Assembly (NCBI GenBank): GCA_020444415.1
Contig: JAHLLA010000001.1
Location: forward strand, 682,001-746,000
Reading direction: 5' to 3'
DNA from: Bacteroidota bacterium
GTDB lineage: Bacteria > Bacteroidota > Bacteroidia > Bacteroidales > F082
DNA length: 64,000 nucleotides
Shown one piece after another: positions 35,245 to 43,435 of this stretch; position 1 is the first letter of the stretch, and each line of letters starts with the position of its first letter. A model generated the notes under the pieces. It did not search any database and had not been told where the DNA came from. It was given only the letters and a program-made list of their open reading frames with translations. Position numbers and translations under genes: made by a program.

Positions 35245-36201
35245 ATGAAAAAGACGATTTACATTTTAACCCTTTTCTTGATTTCAATTATTCAAAACCC
35301 ATTATTTGCACAAGAATATGCATTTGAAGATATTATCGGCACATGGCATGGCTATATTAGCAGCGAAACCTTTGGTGGATATAATGATCCGATGACAATG
35401 ACAATTTTTGAAAATGGTTTCTATACTGAAACATCGGGACATTTGATGCCTACAATTTACCCTAATACACAGCAATGTGAATATGATGCTGAAACCAACA
35501 GGATGCATTGGTGGTACTTACAACTAGTTTATGCTGGGCAATACTTTTACCAGCACTTTTATTATGATGTGGTGTATTTCAATAACGATACACTCGAAAT
35601 GCACTATAATTATTGGGATGATCCGGAACCTCATCCACAGGTGGGCACCATTTTTCTGGTACGTGAAAATTTAATCCCGCCCCCGTTAAATTTAACTGTT
35701 GAAATAATAGAAAACAATATGATGCTTAATTGGAATGCTCCTGATGTTCCTCCCGGTTCGGAGTTACTTGGCTATAATATCTACTACAAATTTGACGACG
35801 AGATGTTTGATATGATAGATTTTATTGAGGAAACTTCATATACACACTCTGGAGACTTTCAACCCGGAATTCATTCTTATTATTTGACAGCACTTTACGA
35901 TCTCGGCGAATCTGATCCCTCCGTTGAAGTTGAAGTTGAAGTGCTCATTACATCAATTGCAGATTTAATTGAAAAGAAAATAAACGTGTATCCAAATCCT
36001 GCATCTGAAATTATAAATATCCATTCGGACATAGATGTCAATTCAATCCTGATATACAATAGTACCGGGCAAGCAGTAAGAAAGTTAGGGGGAGGTGCTA
36101 TAACTCAATCAATTTCCGTCAATGAACTGCCTGAGGGTTTATATTTCATTATGGTAAATACGAGTAAAGGGTCAGTAACAAAAAAGATTCAAATACGATA
36201 A
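35245..36201 (+). CDS. Secreted protein with type IX secretion sorting domain
   Basis: The protein has 318 residues. A signal peptide (IYILTLFLISIIQNPLFA-Q), an N-terminal domain of unknown type (about 30-140), a fibronectin-III-like segment (NMMLNWNAPDVPPGSELLGYNIYY, about 145-230) and a C-terminal Por-type sorting domain: VYPNPASEIINIHS, SILIYNSTGQAVRKL and GLYFIMVNTSKGSVTKKIQI. The sorting domain marks export by the type IX system found only in Bacteroidota relatives. A bidirectional terminator follows at 36258. Confidence 0.88.
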   Translation: MKKTIYILTLFLISIIQNPLFAQEYAFEDIIGTWHGYISSETFGGYNDPMTMTIFENGFYTETSGHLMPTIYPNTQQCEYDAETNRMHWWYLQLVYAGQYFYQHFYYDVVYFNNDTLEMHYNYWDDPEPHPQVGTIFLVRENLIPPPLNLTVEIIENNMMLNWNAPDVPPGSELLGYNIYYKFDDEMFDMIDFIEETSYTHSGDFQPGIHSYYLTALYDLGESDPSVEVEVEVLITSIADLIEKKINVYPNPASEIINIHSDIDVNSILIYNSTGQAVRKLGGGAITQSISVNELPEGLYFIMVNTSKGSVTKKIQIR

Positions 36202-36257
36202 TTTGATCGGACGGTTTACAGATCTTACAAGCGATCTTTAACATACTTAATAAATTA

Positions 36258-36295
36258 GCAGCACGACCTTCCATATATCAGGTCGTGCTGCTTCT
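36258..36295. terminator. Bidirectional terminator between T9SS cargo and qNOR genes
   Basis: A perfect 12-bp stem (36258-36269 with 36280-36291, arm GCAGCACGACCT) with a 10-nt loop lies between two convergent gene ends and can serve both strands; the T-rich tail is short. Confidence 0.75.
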
Positions 36296-36300
36296 TAAAC

Positions 36301-38547
36301 TTACTTTTCTTTGATAATTGACCATCCACCCTTCAATCCAAATACAAACCATCCCAAATACAAGGCGCCAATAGCAAAGATAGTATCTCCAATTACACGC
36401 AACCAGCGTATTGTTTCAAGGGTTGGGCTTTCAAGGAATTCGGCCGAACGCGCATACCATAATCCATGTTTCACGCTAGCAACAGTTTGCGCCAGACCCA
36501 CCGGAAGTACACTCAAAACAACCATCAATAGCAAACCAATATTCAATGACCAGAATGCTATTTTAATTGGTCCTTCTTTCCATGATGCTTTTAGATCCAT
36601 ATCACGCAATACAAATAACATCAACCCGATACCCAACATTCCGTACACACCAAACAGGGCTGTATGTCCGTGAACAGGTGTCGTATTCAGTCCTTGCATG
36701 TAATACAATGCAATGGGTGGATTGATTAAAAAGCCAAATATGCCGGCTCCAAGGAAATTCCAGAAAGCCACAGAAACAAAGAAATAAATAGGCCACTTAT
36801 AAGCAGAAACCCATGCTGACGCACGGCTTAATTTGATATTATGATACGCTTCAAAACCCATCAATACAAGGGGTACCACCTCCAGAGCGCTAAAGGAAGC
36901 CCCTAGTGCCAACACGGCAACTGGTGTTCCGGAAAAATACAGGTGATGGAAAGTACCCAATATACCTCCTGATAGAAACACGATGGTTGAGAACAATACA
37001 CTCAGCGTAGCGATAGAAGTTCTGATGAGTTGCATCCTTACAAATAAGAAAGCAATAGCTACGGTGGCAAATACTTCAAAAAAGCCTTCAACCCACAGGT
37101 GCACTACCCACCATCGCCAGTATTCCGCAATTACTAGATGCGTTTGTCTTCCCCACATAAGCCCCGCTCCATAAAAAGTAGCAATGGCAATGGAGGCAAT
37201 TAAAAACATCCATAATAGATGCCGGTTTTCATTGCCCGATTTCAGTGCTGGCCATATGGCTCTTCCCATGAGGAATAACCAGATAAACAATCCTAAAAAC
37301 AGGAATATCTGCCAGAATCTTCCTAAATCGACGTATTCGTATCCCTGGTGGCCAAACCAAAAGTTCTCCACCAGTCCTAATTTTTGCATCACACCCATCC
37401 ATTGTCCGGCTAATGAACCCACAACAATGACCAATAAGGCCAAAAAAAGTACGTTTACGCCCCGTTTTTGAAACTTTGGTTCTTTACCCGAAATAGCCGG
37501 GGCAATAAATAGCCCTGTAGCCAACCACGAAGTAGCGATCCAAAAAATGGCCAGTTGCACATGCCATGTCCGGGAAATTGAATAGGGTAAGAAATCGGCT
37601 AAAGGAAAACCATAAAATTTCAGACCTTCAACCCCGTAATGGGCAGTAATAACACCCATAAATATCTGAACCAAGATCAGTGCGGTTACCACCCAGAAAT
37701 ATTTTAGTGTGGCTTTCATAGATGGGGTTAATTTGGTACCTGATAAAGGATTTACCGTTGGAACAATATGATCTTCATCCTCATCACGGCTGGAAGCGTA
37801 ATACCAGGACAGCAATCCGATACCTGCCAGCAGGATGATCACGCTAAAGCCTGTCCATAGCAACATGGAACCAGTGGGTTCGTTGGCTACCAGTTTCTCG
37901 GGCGGCCAATTGTTGGTATAGGTAATGTCCTGTCCGGGTCTTTCCGTAATCGTTGACCAGGTAGCCCAAAAGAAAAAGGTATTCATTTTGAACATCCTAT
38001 CGCGATCATTAATGCTATTGGCCGGTATGGCGTAAGCCTCTCTGAGCACTTCTTTGGAAGGATCATTCATAAACAAACCTTCGTAGTGCCTGCTGATTTC
38101 AATAAAGGCTTCTTTGCGTATTTCAGATATGACCAGCGTTTTAGTTTTTGTATCGTAGGTATTGGCTCTGAGTTCTTTTTGCAAGCGTTTTTGTAAAAGA
38201 GCCTGTTTTTCTTCTTCAAGAGATTCATACTCGGTTGCATATTCAGATAACGACCATTTCTCAAGAATGAACATCGCCTCACGATGCAGCCAATCAGCCG
38301 TCCAGTCAGGGGCTTTATAAGCCCCATGCCCCCAAATGGTTCCTACTTCCTGCCCTCCTACTGATTGCCAAACATTCTGACCATCTTTTATGTCGGCAGC
38401 GGTAAATAGAACTTTACCCCAGGAGGTCACTATTTTTTCCGGTATGGGCGGTGCCTCGCGGTATATTTCAAATCCATAATACCCTAATATTCCAAATGAA
38501 ATAACCATTACAGCAGCAAATCCTATCCATAGTTTCTTCGTATTCAT
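36301..38547 (-). CDS. norZ: Quinol-dependent nitric oxide reductase (qNOR)
   Basis: The protein has 748 residues, the length of single-subunit qNOR, with an N-terminal extension (SVGGQEVGTIWGHGAYKAPDW) replacing the cytochrome c subunit. The NorB core has about 12 helices, with heme/FeB ligands visible in RTWHVQLAIFWIATSW, HLWVEGFFEVFATVA, HHLYFSGTP and HGHTALFGVYGMLG. It reduces NO to N2O at the cytoplasmic membrane with menaquinol, for NO detoxification or partial denitrification. Divergent from an Rrf2 regulator around a perfect inverted repeat. Confidence 0.93.
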   Translation of the reverse strand: MNTKKLWIGFAAVMVISFGILGYYGFEIYREAPPIPEKIVTSWGKVLFTAADIKDGQNVWQSVGGQEVGTIWGHGAYKAPDWTADWLHREAMFILEKWSLSEYATEYESLEEEKQALLQKRLQKELRANTYDTKTKTLVISEIRKEAFIEISRHYEGLFMNDPSKEVLREAYAIPANSINDRDRMFKMNTFFFWATWSTITERPGQDITYTNNWPPEKLVANEPTGSMLLWTGFSVIILLAGIGLLSWYYASSRDEDEDHIVPTVNPLSGTKLTPSMKATLKYFWVVTALILVQIFMGVITAHYGVEGLKFYGFPLADFLPYSISRTWHVQLAIFWIATSWLATGLFIAPAISGKEPKFQKRGVNVLFLALLVIVVGSLAGQWMGVMQKLGLVENFWFGHQGYEYVDLGRFWQIFLFLGLFIWLFLMGRAIWPALKSGNENRHLLWMFLIASIAIATFYGAGLMWGRQTHLVIAEYWRWWVVHLWVEGFFEVFATVAIAFLFVRMQLIRTSIATLSVLFSTIVFLSGGILGTFHHLYFSGTPVAVLALGASFSALEVVPLVLMGFEAYHNIKLSRASAWVSAYKWPIYFFVSVAFWNFLGAGIFGFLINPPIALYYMQGLNTTPVHGHTALFGVYGMLGIGLMLFVLRDMDLKASWKEGPIKIAFWSLNIGLLLMVVLSVLPVGLAQTVASVKHGLWYARSAEFLESPTLETIRWLRVIGDTIFAIGALYLGWFVFGLKGGWSIIKEK

Positions 38548-38574
38548 AATTCAGTTTTATGGTAAATATTAAAA

Positions 38575-38582
38575 CAAATATA
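38575..38582 (-). promoter_or_regulatory. -7 box (TATATTTG) for the qNOR gene
   Basis: On the minus strand TATATTTG matches TAnnTTTG, 27 nt before the ATG at 38547. The inverted repeat at 38586 lies immediately upstream and would cover the region where polymerase contacts the -33 element. Confidence 0.55.
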
Positions 38583-38585
38583 TAC

Positions 38586-38617
38586 ATTATAAAAAGACCA
38601 TTATATCTTTTTATAAT
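38586..38617. promoter_or_regulatory. Perfect 12-bp inverted repeat, probable Rrf2 operator
   Basis: ATTATAAAAAGA at 38586-38597 and TCTTTTTATAAT at 38606-38617, with an 8-nt spacer. It sits between the two divergent -7 boxes (qNOR at 38575, rrf2 at 38624), so bound regulator would block both. The AAGA...TCTT ends recall NsrR sites, but the spacing is shorter. Confidence 0.7.
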
Positions 38618-38623
38618 TTTTTG

Positions 38624-38631
38624 TACTTTTG
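38624..38631 (+). promoter_or_regulatory. -7 box (TACTTTTG) for the Rrf2 regulator gene
   Basis: TACTTTTG matches TAnnTTTG; the leader to the ATG at 38730 would be about 90 nt. It directly follows the inverted repeat. Confidence 0.5.
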
Positions 38632-38729
38632 AGGAAGACAGAACGGGAAGTATTTAATATTAAATAGATTTGCATCATTATTCTATAAAAACGACTAAGC
38701 TGGATTAACAGCGGATAAATCTGAATCAC

Positions 38730-39173
38730 ATGTTAGCTAAAAGTACGGAATACGCCATCAGGGCAATGGTTTATATTCAATTACAGAACTGGAAAAATCT
38801 TCATCCCGGAGTTATTGAAATAGCCAGGGAAATTGAAGCTCCTGCAGCCTTTTCAGCAAAAATACTGCAAACATTAACCCGACATAAGCTATTGGATTCC
38901 AGGAAAGGCCGAGGTGGTGGTTTTTTCTTTCCAGAAAATCAATCGGGCCTCACCATTTATGATATTATTCATGTGATGGAAGGTGATGGTTGCTTTCATC
39001 ATTGTGGATTTGGTCTAAAAAATTGCAATATCAAAAATCCCTGTCCGCTTCACACGGAGTTTATCAATGTTAGGGAAAACTATTATAGGATCGTTAAAAA
39101 GGAAACGATCAGTTCGTTAAGTTCCAAAATTCGGGATGGTAAAGCTGTTTTAAATCGTTTGGACCTGGAGTAA
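38730..39173 (+). CDS. Rrf2-family regulator, NsrR-like NO sensor candidate
   Basis: The protein has 147 residues. The winged helix includes KSTEYAIRAMVYI and AAFSAKILQTLTRHKLLDSRKGRGGGFFF. In the C-terminal half Cys88, Cys92, Cys99 and Cys105 include a C-x6-C-x5-C run that is the expected iron-sulfur ligand pattern of NsrR/IscR-type members. Its position opposite the NO reductase and the shared palindrome suggest that it represses norZ until NO damages the cluster. Whether it is NsrR proper or another Rrf2 subgroup cannot be decided here. Confidence 0.85.
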   Translation: MLAKSTEYAIRAMVYIQLQNWKNLHPGVIEIAREIEAPAAFSAKILQTLTRHKLLDSRKGRGGGFFFPENQSGLTIYDIIHVMEGDGCFHHCGFGLKNCNIKNPCPLHTEFINVRENYYRIVKKETISSLSSKIRDGKAVLNRLDLE

Positions 39174-39185
39174 ATTTAATCAATA

Positions 39186-39653
39186 TTAGTCGGATTGCTT
39201 TTTATCCGTTTTATTTTCTTCCGATTTGAGGTTATTACCAAAATCAATCGTGTTATCGGTTTGCTTTTTAAACGCATTCGAAAAAACGTTCCAAATGGTC
39301 GGTAAAATGCCGACATCCGGATCATTCAGATTACCTTCAGGCGGTACTTTTGTTGCAAATTAGACTTGGGGTTGGTTTTCAAAAACTTCTGTTACAGCAC
39401 CCACAATGGCTTCCCATATTATTTGAATTCCTTTTTTGTCCTCTTTCCAATCAACAATCTTCAGGTCCACAAGCTATTGATCGTATGCGCCCCCCGAATC
39501 AGTCACAAATCCACATCGATTATATATCGTTGATTGCCAAGTATTTAGAATATCATCTTATTCACATACTTTACTATAAAATGAGGCATAATTAGCCTGG
39601 CTCCTATCAGTATGGCTGCAATAACAATTGCTATGATATAAAAAAAATTTCAT
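39186..39653 (-). pseudogene. Remnant of a DUF748-family gene (internal deletion, frameshift, stops)
   Basis: Reverse-strand translation gives two pieces of a protein family usually about 370-390 residues long. The N-terminal piece has a membrane helix then RLIMPHFIVKYVNKM and LIRGAHTINSL, with in-frame stops after KMIF and after DVDL. The C-terminal piece reads VDLKIVDWKEDKKG, WEAIVGAVTEVFENQP, a stop, then GILPTIWNVFSNAF and ends at a TAA at 39186. About 230 internal residues are missing and the pieces are in different frames. An 8-T run at 39640-39647 shifts the ATG at 39653 out of frame. It is a decayed gene. I inferred the family from memory of its N- and C-terminal signatures. Confidence 0.72.
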
Positions 39654-39671
39654 GACAATAATTCTTTCTGA

Positions 39672-40091
39672 TTATAAGGTTTTTAGCCAGTCAATGGCTT
39701 TTTCCCTTTCCCTGAAATACTGCACCTTAGTTTGGTGTTGGCCCATCCGTTCTTCAGTAGCCTCGAATAATACGTGATTAAAAAGATTGGATGGCACCAC
39801 AAAAGCCATCGCACGAGGTTTACTTGTACCGAAAAGTCCGAATAAGGTATTGTTGTGCCAATTATTTGCTGCCGAGGTAATTACATACTGGCATGACGAA
39901 AGATCAACCAGTAACTTCCGGGGTTTGAGTTGGTTAATCCGGTTGTTGACTTGTTCAATCTGTTTCAAATGCGCCTGTTCCAGTAAATTGGCGCATCCAT
40001 CATTCCAGCTAACGAGGGTAATTTCGCCCTCGTTGATTTGCTTTAAACTAATCGGGGTTCCGAGTGGTAATTTACTTTTATTGTTCATCAT
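39672..40091 (-). CDS. STAS/SpoIIAA-like protein
   Basis: The protein has 139 residues and no signal peptide. The pattern RKLLVDLSSCQYVITSAANNW, then PRAMAFVVPSNLFNHVLFEA and a C-terminal YFREREKAIDWLKTL fits the small STAS/SpoIIAA-like proteins seen in Bacteroidota. Such domains bind proteins or lipids to regulate partners. Its start overlaps the end of the formate/nitrite channel gene by 14 nt, so the two are translationally coupled and it may regulate the channel. That link is inference. Confidence 0.65.
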   Translation of the reverse strand: MMNNKSKLPLGTPISLKQINEGEITLVSWNDGCANLLEQAHLKQIEQVNNRINQLKPRKLLVDLSSCQYVITSAANNWHNNTLFGLFGTSKPRAMAFVVPSNLFNHVLFEATEERMGQHQTKVQYFREREKAIDWLKTL

Positions 40092-40914
40092 ATTTTTTTG
40101 TTACTGATCTGGTTAAATTCACATGACTAAATTTCATCAGGGCTACAAACACCACACCACCAATAATATTACCTAGGGTAGACCATAACTGATTGTTCAG
40201 GTAATCGAAACCGGTAATTTCTTTACTTAAAATAAAGCCGGTAAAGACTTCAATAGAGCCCACAATTGAATGGTGTAATGAGCCTATCCCAATTACCGTC
40301 GTAACCAGAATAACGATCAGCATACGGCTGATGGTTTCCTGTGATGAAGTTACCAACCACGAAAGCAATCCCATGAGCCATCCTGCCAGCACACCGCTGC
40401 CCAGAATCACATACCAGGGATAATCGATAAAATGAATTGCCAATGCCACCAGCGATTCACGCTCGATCATGCCCATTTTTAGAGGTAGCCATGCCAATAA
40501 TGCACTAAATATATATCCGCCCAGGATATTACCGGCATATATAATGCCCCATATAGCAAGGAGGCTTGTTAGTTTGGCATTTTTATTCAATACAGGTAAG
40601 ACTGCCAGGGTAGTTTGTTCGGTAAATAATTCGGACCTGCCTATTATGACAAATAAAAATCCTAATGGATAGGCGATAGATAGCAAAACATGTAATTGTG
40701 CCGGATGCATAGAGCCTTCGTACAAGGTATGCAGAGTGGCTATTAAGAATACGCTGAAGCCTATTTCGAGGCCCGCTGATAAAGAGGAAAAGAAAAGTTC
40801 AGGTTTTGAACGTTTATGTCCTTCCAGCGCGGTTTCTATTTGTTCACCAAGTATTTCGTTGATCTTTTTTGGGCGATTCAGCGCTTCTTTAAGATCGGTT
40901 TGTCGTTTGCCCAT
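40078..40914 (-). CDS. Formate/nitrite transporter (FNT) family channel
   Basis: The protein has 278 residues. Six helices are visible, with FNT signatures in GLEIGFSVFLIATLHTLYE, YPLGFLFVIIGRSELFTEQTTLAVLPVL, WGIIYAGNILGGYIFSALLAW and a second half-repeat in SGVLAGWLMGLLSWLVTSSQ and VGSIEVFTGFILSKEI. The charged N-terminal tail is longer than usual. It transports formate, nitrite or another small monovalent anion; near a NO reductase nitrite is a reasonable guess, but position alone does not prove it. Confidence 0.85.
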   Translation of the reverse strand: MGKRQTDLKEALNRPKKINEILGEQIETALEGHKRSKPELFFSSLSAGLEIGFSVFLIATLHTLYEGSMHPAQLHVLLSIAYPLGFLFVIIGRSELFTEQTTLAVLPVLNKNAKLTSLLAIWGIIYAGNILGGYIFSALLAWLPLKMGMIERESLVALAIHFIDYPWYVILGSGVLAGWLMGLLSWLVTSSQETISRMLIVILVTTVIGIGSLHHSIVGSIEVFTGFILSKEITGFDYLNNQLWSTLGNIIGGVVFVALMKFSHVNLTRSVTKKYDEQ

Positions 40915-40955
40915 ATAAAGAATTTAATAGGGTTTAGCATTGTTTTTATAAAATA

Positions 40956-40970
40956 AAATTTCCGTTGCCA
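40956..40970 (-). promoter_or_regulatory. TTGGCA-type element upstream of the FNT gene
   Basis: Minus-strand TGGCAACGGAAATTT lies 42 nt before the ATG at 40914. The -12 pair does not match GC. It nearly repeats the element at 43970-43984. Confidence 0.35.
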
Positions 40971-41001
40971 ACAGCACTGCCGGCCGGATTTACAATTTTC
41001 A

Positions 41002-41031
41002 AATAAATACAAAAGTTGAATTGTATTTATT
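41002..41031. repeat. Perfect 11-bp inverted repeat between FNT and YdaT-like genes
   Basis: AATAAATACAA at 41002-41012 and TTGTATTTATT at 41021-41031 with an 8-nt loop. It could be a weak terminator for the gene ending at 41052 or an operator for the FNT gene; no clear U-tract follows. Confidence 0.5.
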
Positions 41032-41051
41032 GAGGTAATTTCTGACCCTTA

Positions 41052-41222
41052 TCAAAGATGTTCAGACCATTCTTTTGCTTTACTTATAGAAATAGGAATC
41101 GCTTTTTTACGATCCATCTTCCTTTTATTAATAAGATCATTGGCAATATCAATGGCTTTGATTCTTTCTTTTTCTGAAAGGAATTTCATCGAATCAGGAT
41201 AATTAGTTTTTGTGTAGCGCAT
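41052..41222 (-). CDS. Small YdaT-like stress protein
   Basis: This 56-residue ORF is easy to miss because of its size. It begins MRYTKTNYPDSMKFLSEKE and ends KAIPISISKAKEWSEHL. The pattern YPxSMK...KAIxIANxL...KAIPIxIxxAKEW is that of DUF2188/YdaT-like small stress proteins. It has no membrane or signal segment. A terminator just upstream (41287-41329) belongs to the preceding lipoprotein gene, so it has its own promoter or reads through. Confidence 0.68.
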   Translation of the reverse strand: MRYTKTNYPDSMKFLSEKERIKAIDIANDLINKRKMDRKKAIPISISKAKEWSEHL

Positions 41223-41286
41223 GGTAATTTATGTATTAGTATTTTGTTCCTAGAGAATTCAAAACCCAAACCTGATCATGAAAGTT

Positions 41287-41329
41287 AAAAAAAGGCAATA
41301 CAAGTAGCTTTATTACTACCTGCATTGCC
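41287..41329 (-). terminator. Terminator of the coiled-coil lipoprotein gene
   Basis: Minus-strand stem of 14 bp with two wobbles (41329-41316 with 41307-41294), 8-nt loop, and a run of seven T residues, 14 nt after the stop at 41344. Confidence 0.75.
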
Positions 41330-41343
41330 ACAACCAAAAACAA

Positions 41344-41787
41344 TTATTTATTTTCTTGCTGATCAGGAGTGAAAAAGTCTTTTACATTTCTCCTGAACTT
41401 TTCCATTTGCATGTTTACTTTGGCCTTGAATTCGTTCCAGTTCTCATTCGTTTCGTCTCCGAATTCATCAATTTCTTCCTGAAGTTCATCACGCTGCTCT
41501 TTCAGGTTATCCAGAGTTTGCTGGGTTTCAGCATCTAATTCTTTTCCCTCTGCCTTCATTTCGCGCTGATACATGTCAATTTGATCATTAAAATCTTCGA
41601 TGGCATCGTTTACCTCTTCTTTAAACTCTTTTTTTTCTTCTTCAAATTCTTTTTGAGCCTGTTCCATTTTCATCTCTACTTCACTTTTTTCGTTGTTCGA
41701 TCTGTTCATGTTGTTATCGCAAGAAGTAAAGGCAACTAAAAAAACAAGTGCTGTTAAAATTCCTATAATACTCTTTATTGATTTCAT
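41344..41787 (-). CDS. Coiled-coil lipoprotein
   Basis: The protein has 147 residues. Lipoprotein signal with lipobox (VFLVAFTSCDNN), then an almost continuous acidic coiled coil (EFEEEKKEFKEEVNDAIEDF, TLDNLKEQRDELQEEIDEFG) and short C-terminal tail. It resembles small periplasmic coiled-coil stress proteins such as the sll1863-like group; function not known. It sits among stress genes with a TTGGCAT-type element upstream. Confidence 0.7.
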   Translation of the reverse strand: MKSIKSIIGILTALVFLVAFTSCDNNMNRSNNEKSEVEMKMEQAQKEFEEEKKEFKEEVNDAIEDFNDQIDMYQREMKAEGKELDAETQQTLDNLKEQRDELQEEIDEFGDETNENWNEFKAKVNMQMEKFRRNVKDFFTPDQQENK

Positions 41788-42127
41788 TTTATAAAGTTTT
41801 AATTAATGATTAAAAATCTCAATTACTCATTCGTCCGTTTAATGGAAAAGATTATGCCACACCTTCATTCTTTTAAAAAAACCTTATGTTTAAACTCTAT
41901 AAGCCTTGCTAACAGTTATTTTTCGTTTCATACATCCTTCCGTGGCCCATTTTTGATCTGCAGATGAAAATGTGCAAATTAATCTACAAATTGATGAAAT
42001 TTGGTACAAGAAGTGTATTTTGAATTAGTGGATAACTCACAGAACGATAAATGAAAATGCAACTTAATGTGCCACCAGGAATGAATACTCTTTTTAGATT
42101 TGGATATTTCCAAAACCTACTTGTTAC
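41788..42127. other. Intergenic region upstream of the coiled-coil lipoprotein gene
   Basis: No supported gene in these 340 nt. It contains the element at 41845 and a 10-bp palindrome ATCTGCAGAT at 41956-41965 that could bind a regulator. The short frame at 42051-42131 is not credible (see rejected items). Confidence 0.5.
41845..41859 (-). promoter_or_regulatory. TTGGCA-type element upstream of the lipoprotein gene
   Basis: Minus-strand TGGCATAATCTTTTC, 58 nt from the ATG at 41787. -24 part good; -12 reads TTTC instead of TTGC. Confidence 0.4.
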
Positions 42128-43432
42128 TTAGGCATTCTGGTGTGTTCTACGATTATGCAGAAACCATTTCTCTCCGCCGTAAATCAAGCCCATTAATATA
42201 ATAGCAATAATAACAATGGTGATATCAGAAGTGGCCTTCAACCACAGAAAAGCACTCAAAACCAATACGTCCAGCAAAATAGCAGCTATTACTATAAACC
42301 TGTTGGGTTTTATTTCTTTCTGCAGTTTTGTCAATACACCCCAGTGAATACCAATATCCATCACTAAATAAAATATGGCACCCAATGATGCTATGCGGCT
42401 TAAGTCAAATAAAATAGTAAGTACGATGGCAATTACGGCAATGTACACCAGCATATGTTTCTGAATACTCCCGGGCATTCCGAAATGTGCATGTGGAATA
42501 AGTTTCATATTGGTAAGCATGGCCGTCATTCTTGACACAGCAAATATGCTCGCAATGATGCCTGAGACAGTAGCAATAATGGCGATACCTACTGTAAACC
42601 AAAGTCCATATTTGCCTAAAGCCGGTCTTGCTGCTTCTGCAAGTGAATAATCCCTGGCTTGTATGATTTCATCAATTGATAAATTGGAAGAAACAGCCAA
42701 TGCTACCAATAAATAAATAACAGTGCAAATAAGCAATGATATTATGATGGCACGGCTAACATTGGTATGTGGTTTTTTAATTTCTTCTCCGCTATTGGTA
42801 ATGGTGGTAAAGCCTTTATAGGCCAATATAGCGAGCGCCAGGGCACCCAAATAATCTATAGCCGATTTATCGGGAACGGCTTCAGGTACAGCGTCATTCA
42901 TGTTAAATCCGACAGCCCACAAAGCAGCAATTGCAAAAAAGCCAATTCCTCCAATTTTTACAAAAGCCATCACGAAAGAGGACTTTTGAATAAAATCGTT
43001 GCCCGATATATTGACCAAAAATGCACCGATGATCAGAAGCACGCCTGCAACAGGTACCCACATACTGTTTTGTGAAACGTTAAAAAGCTGCATGGTATAA
43101 GTACCGAAAGTGCGTGCTACCAGGCTTTCGTTTATCACCATTGAAAAGGCCATTAATAAAGCAGCGAAAGCCGTAAAAGTACTTTTGCCATATGCTTTCT
43201 TCAAATACATGGCAATACCTCCTGCCGAAGGAAAAGCATTGGACATTTTGATATATGAATAGGCACTGAAACCGGCAATTATGGCACCCAATAAAAAAAT
43301 AAGCGGGAAGAGAATACCCGACATCTCTGCCACCTGTCCTAACAATGCGAAGATGCCTGCTCCGATCATTACGCCGGTGCCCAAAGATACAGCCCCCGTG
43401 AGTGACAGGCTATTTTTTTTGTATGCACTCAT
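42128..43432 (-). CDS. APC-family amino acid permease
   Basis: The protein has 434 residues with about 12 membrane helices. The APC signature at the start is LTGAVSLGTGVMIGAGIFALLGQVAEM, followed by AGFSAYSYIKMSNAFPSAGGIAMYLKKAYG. It imports or exchanges amino acids or amines; specificity unknown. The rhodanese gene lies 3 nt upstream and the two form an operon. Confidence 0.85.
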   Translation of the reverse strand: MSAYKKNSLSLTGAVSLGTGVMIGAGIFALLGQVAEMSGILFPLIFLLGAIIAGFSAYSYIKMSNAFPSAGGIAMYLKKAYGKSTFTAFAALLMAFSMVINESLVARTFGTYTMQLFNVSQNSMWVPVAGVLLIIGAFLVNISGNDFIQKSSFVMAFVKIGGIGFFAIAALWAVGFNMNDAVPEAVPDKSAIDYLGALALAILAYKGFTTITNSGEEIKKPHTNVSRAIIISLLICTVIYLLVALAVSSNLSIDEIIQARDYSLAEAARPALGKYGLWFTVGIAIIATVSGIIASIFAVSRMTAMLTNMKLIPHAHFGMPGSIQKHMLVYIAVIAIVLTILFDLSRIASLGAIFYLVMDIGIHWGVLTKLQKEIKPNRFIVIAAILLDVLVLSAFLWLKATSDITIVIIAIILMGLIYGGEKWFLHNRRTHQNA

Positions 43433-43435
43433 TTG

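Noticed and set aside
39350-39595. 81-codon forward frame between the Rrf2 gene and the STAS-like gene
   Set aside because: The reverse strand carries the DUF748 remnant, which explains the sequence better; no start or motif on the forward strand.
42051-42131. 26-codon forward frame after the permease
   Set aside because: Too short, no motif, and its end overlaps the permease stop; likely chance.
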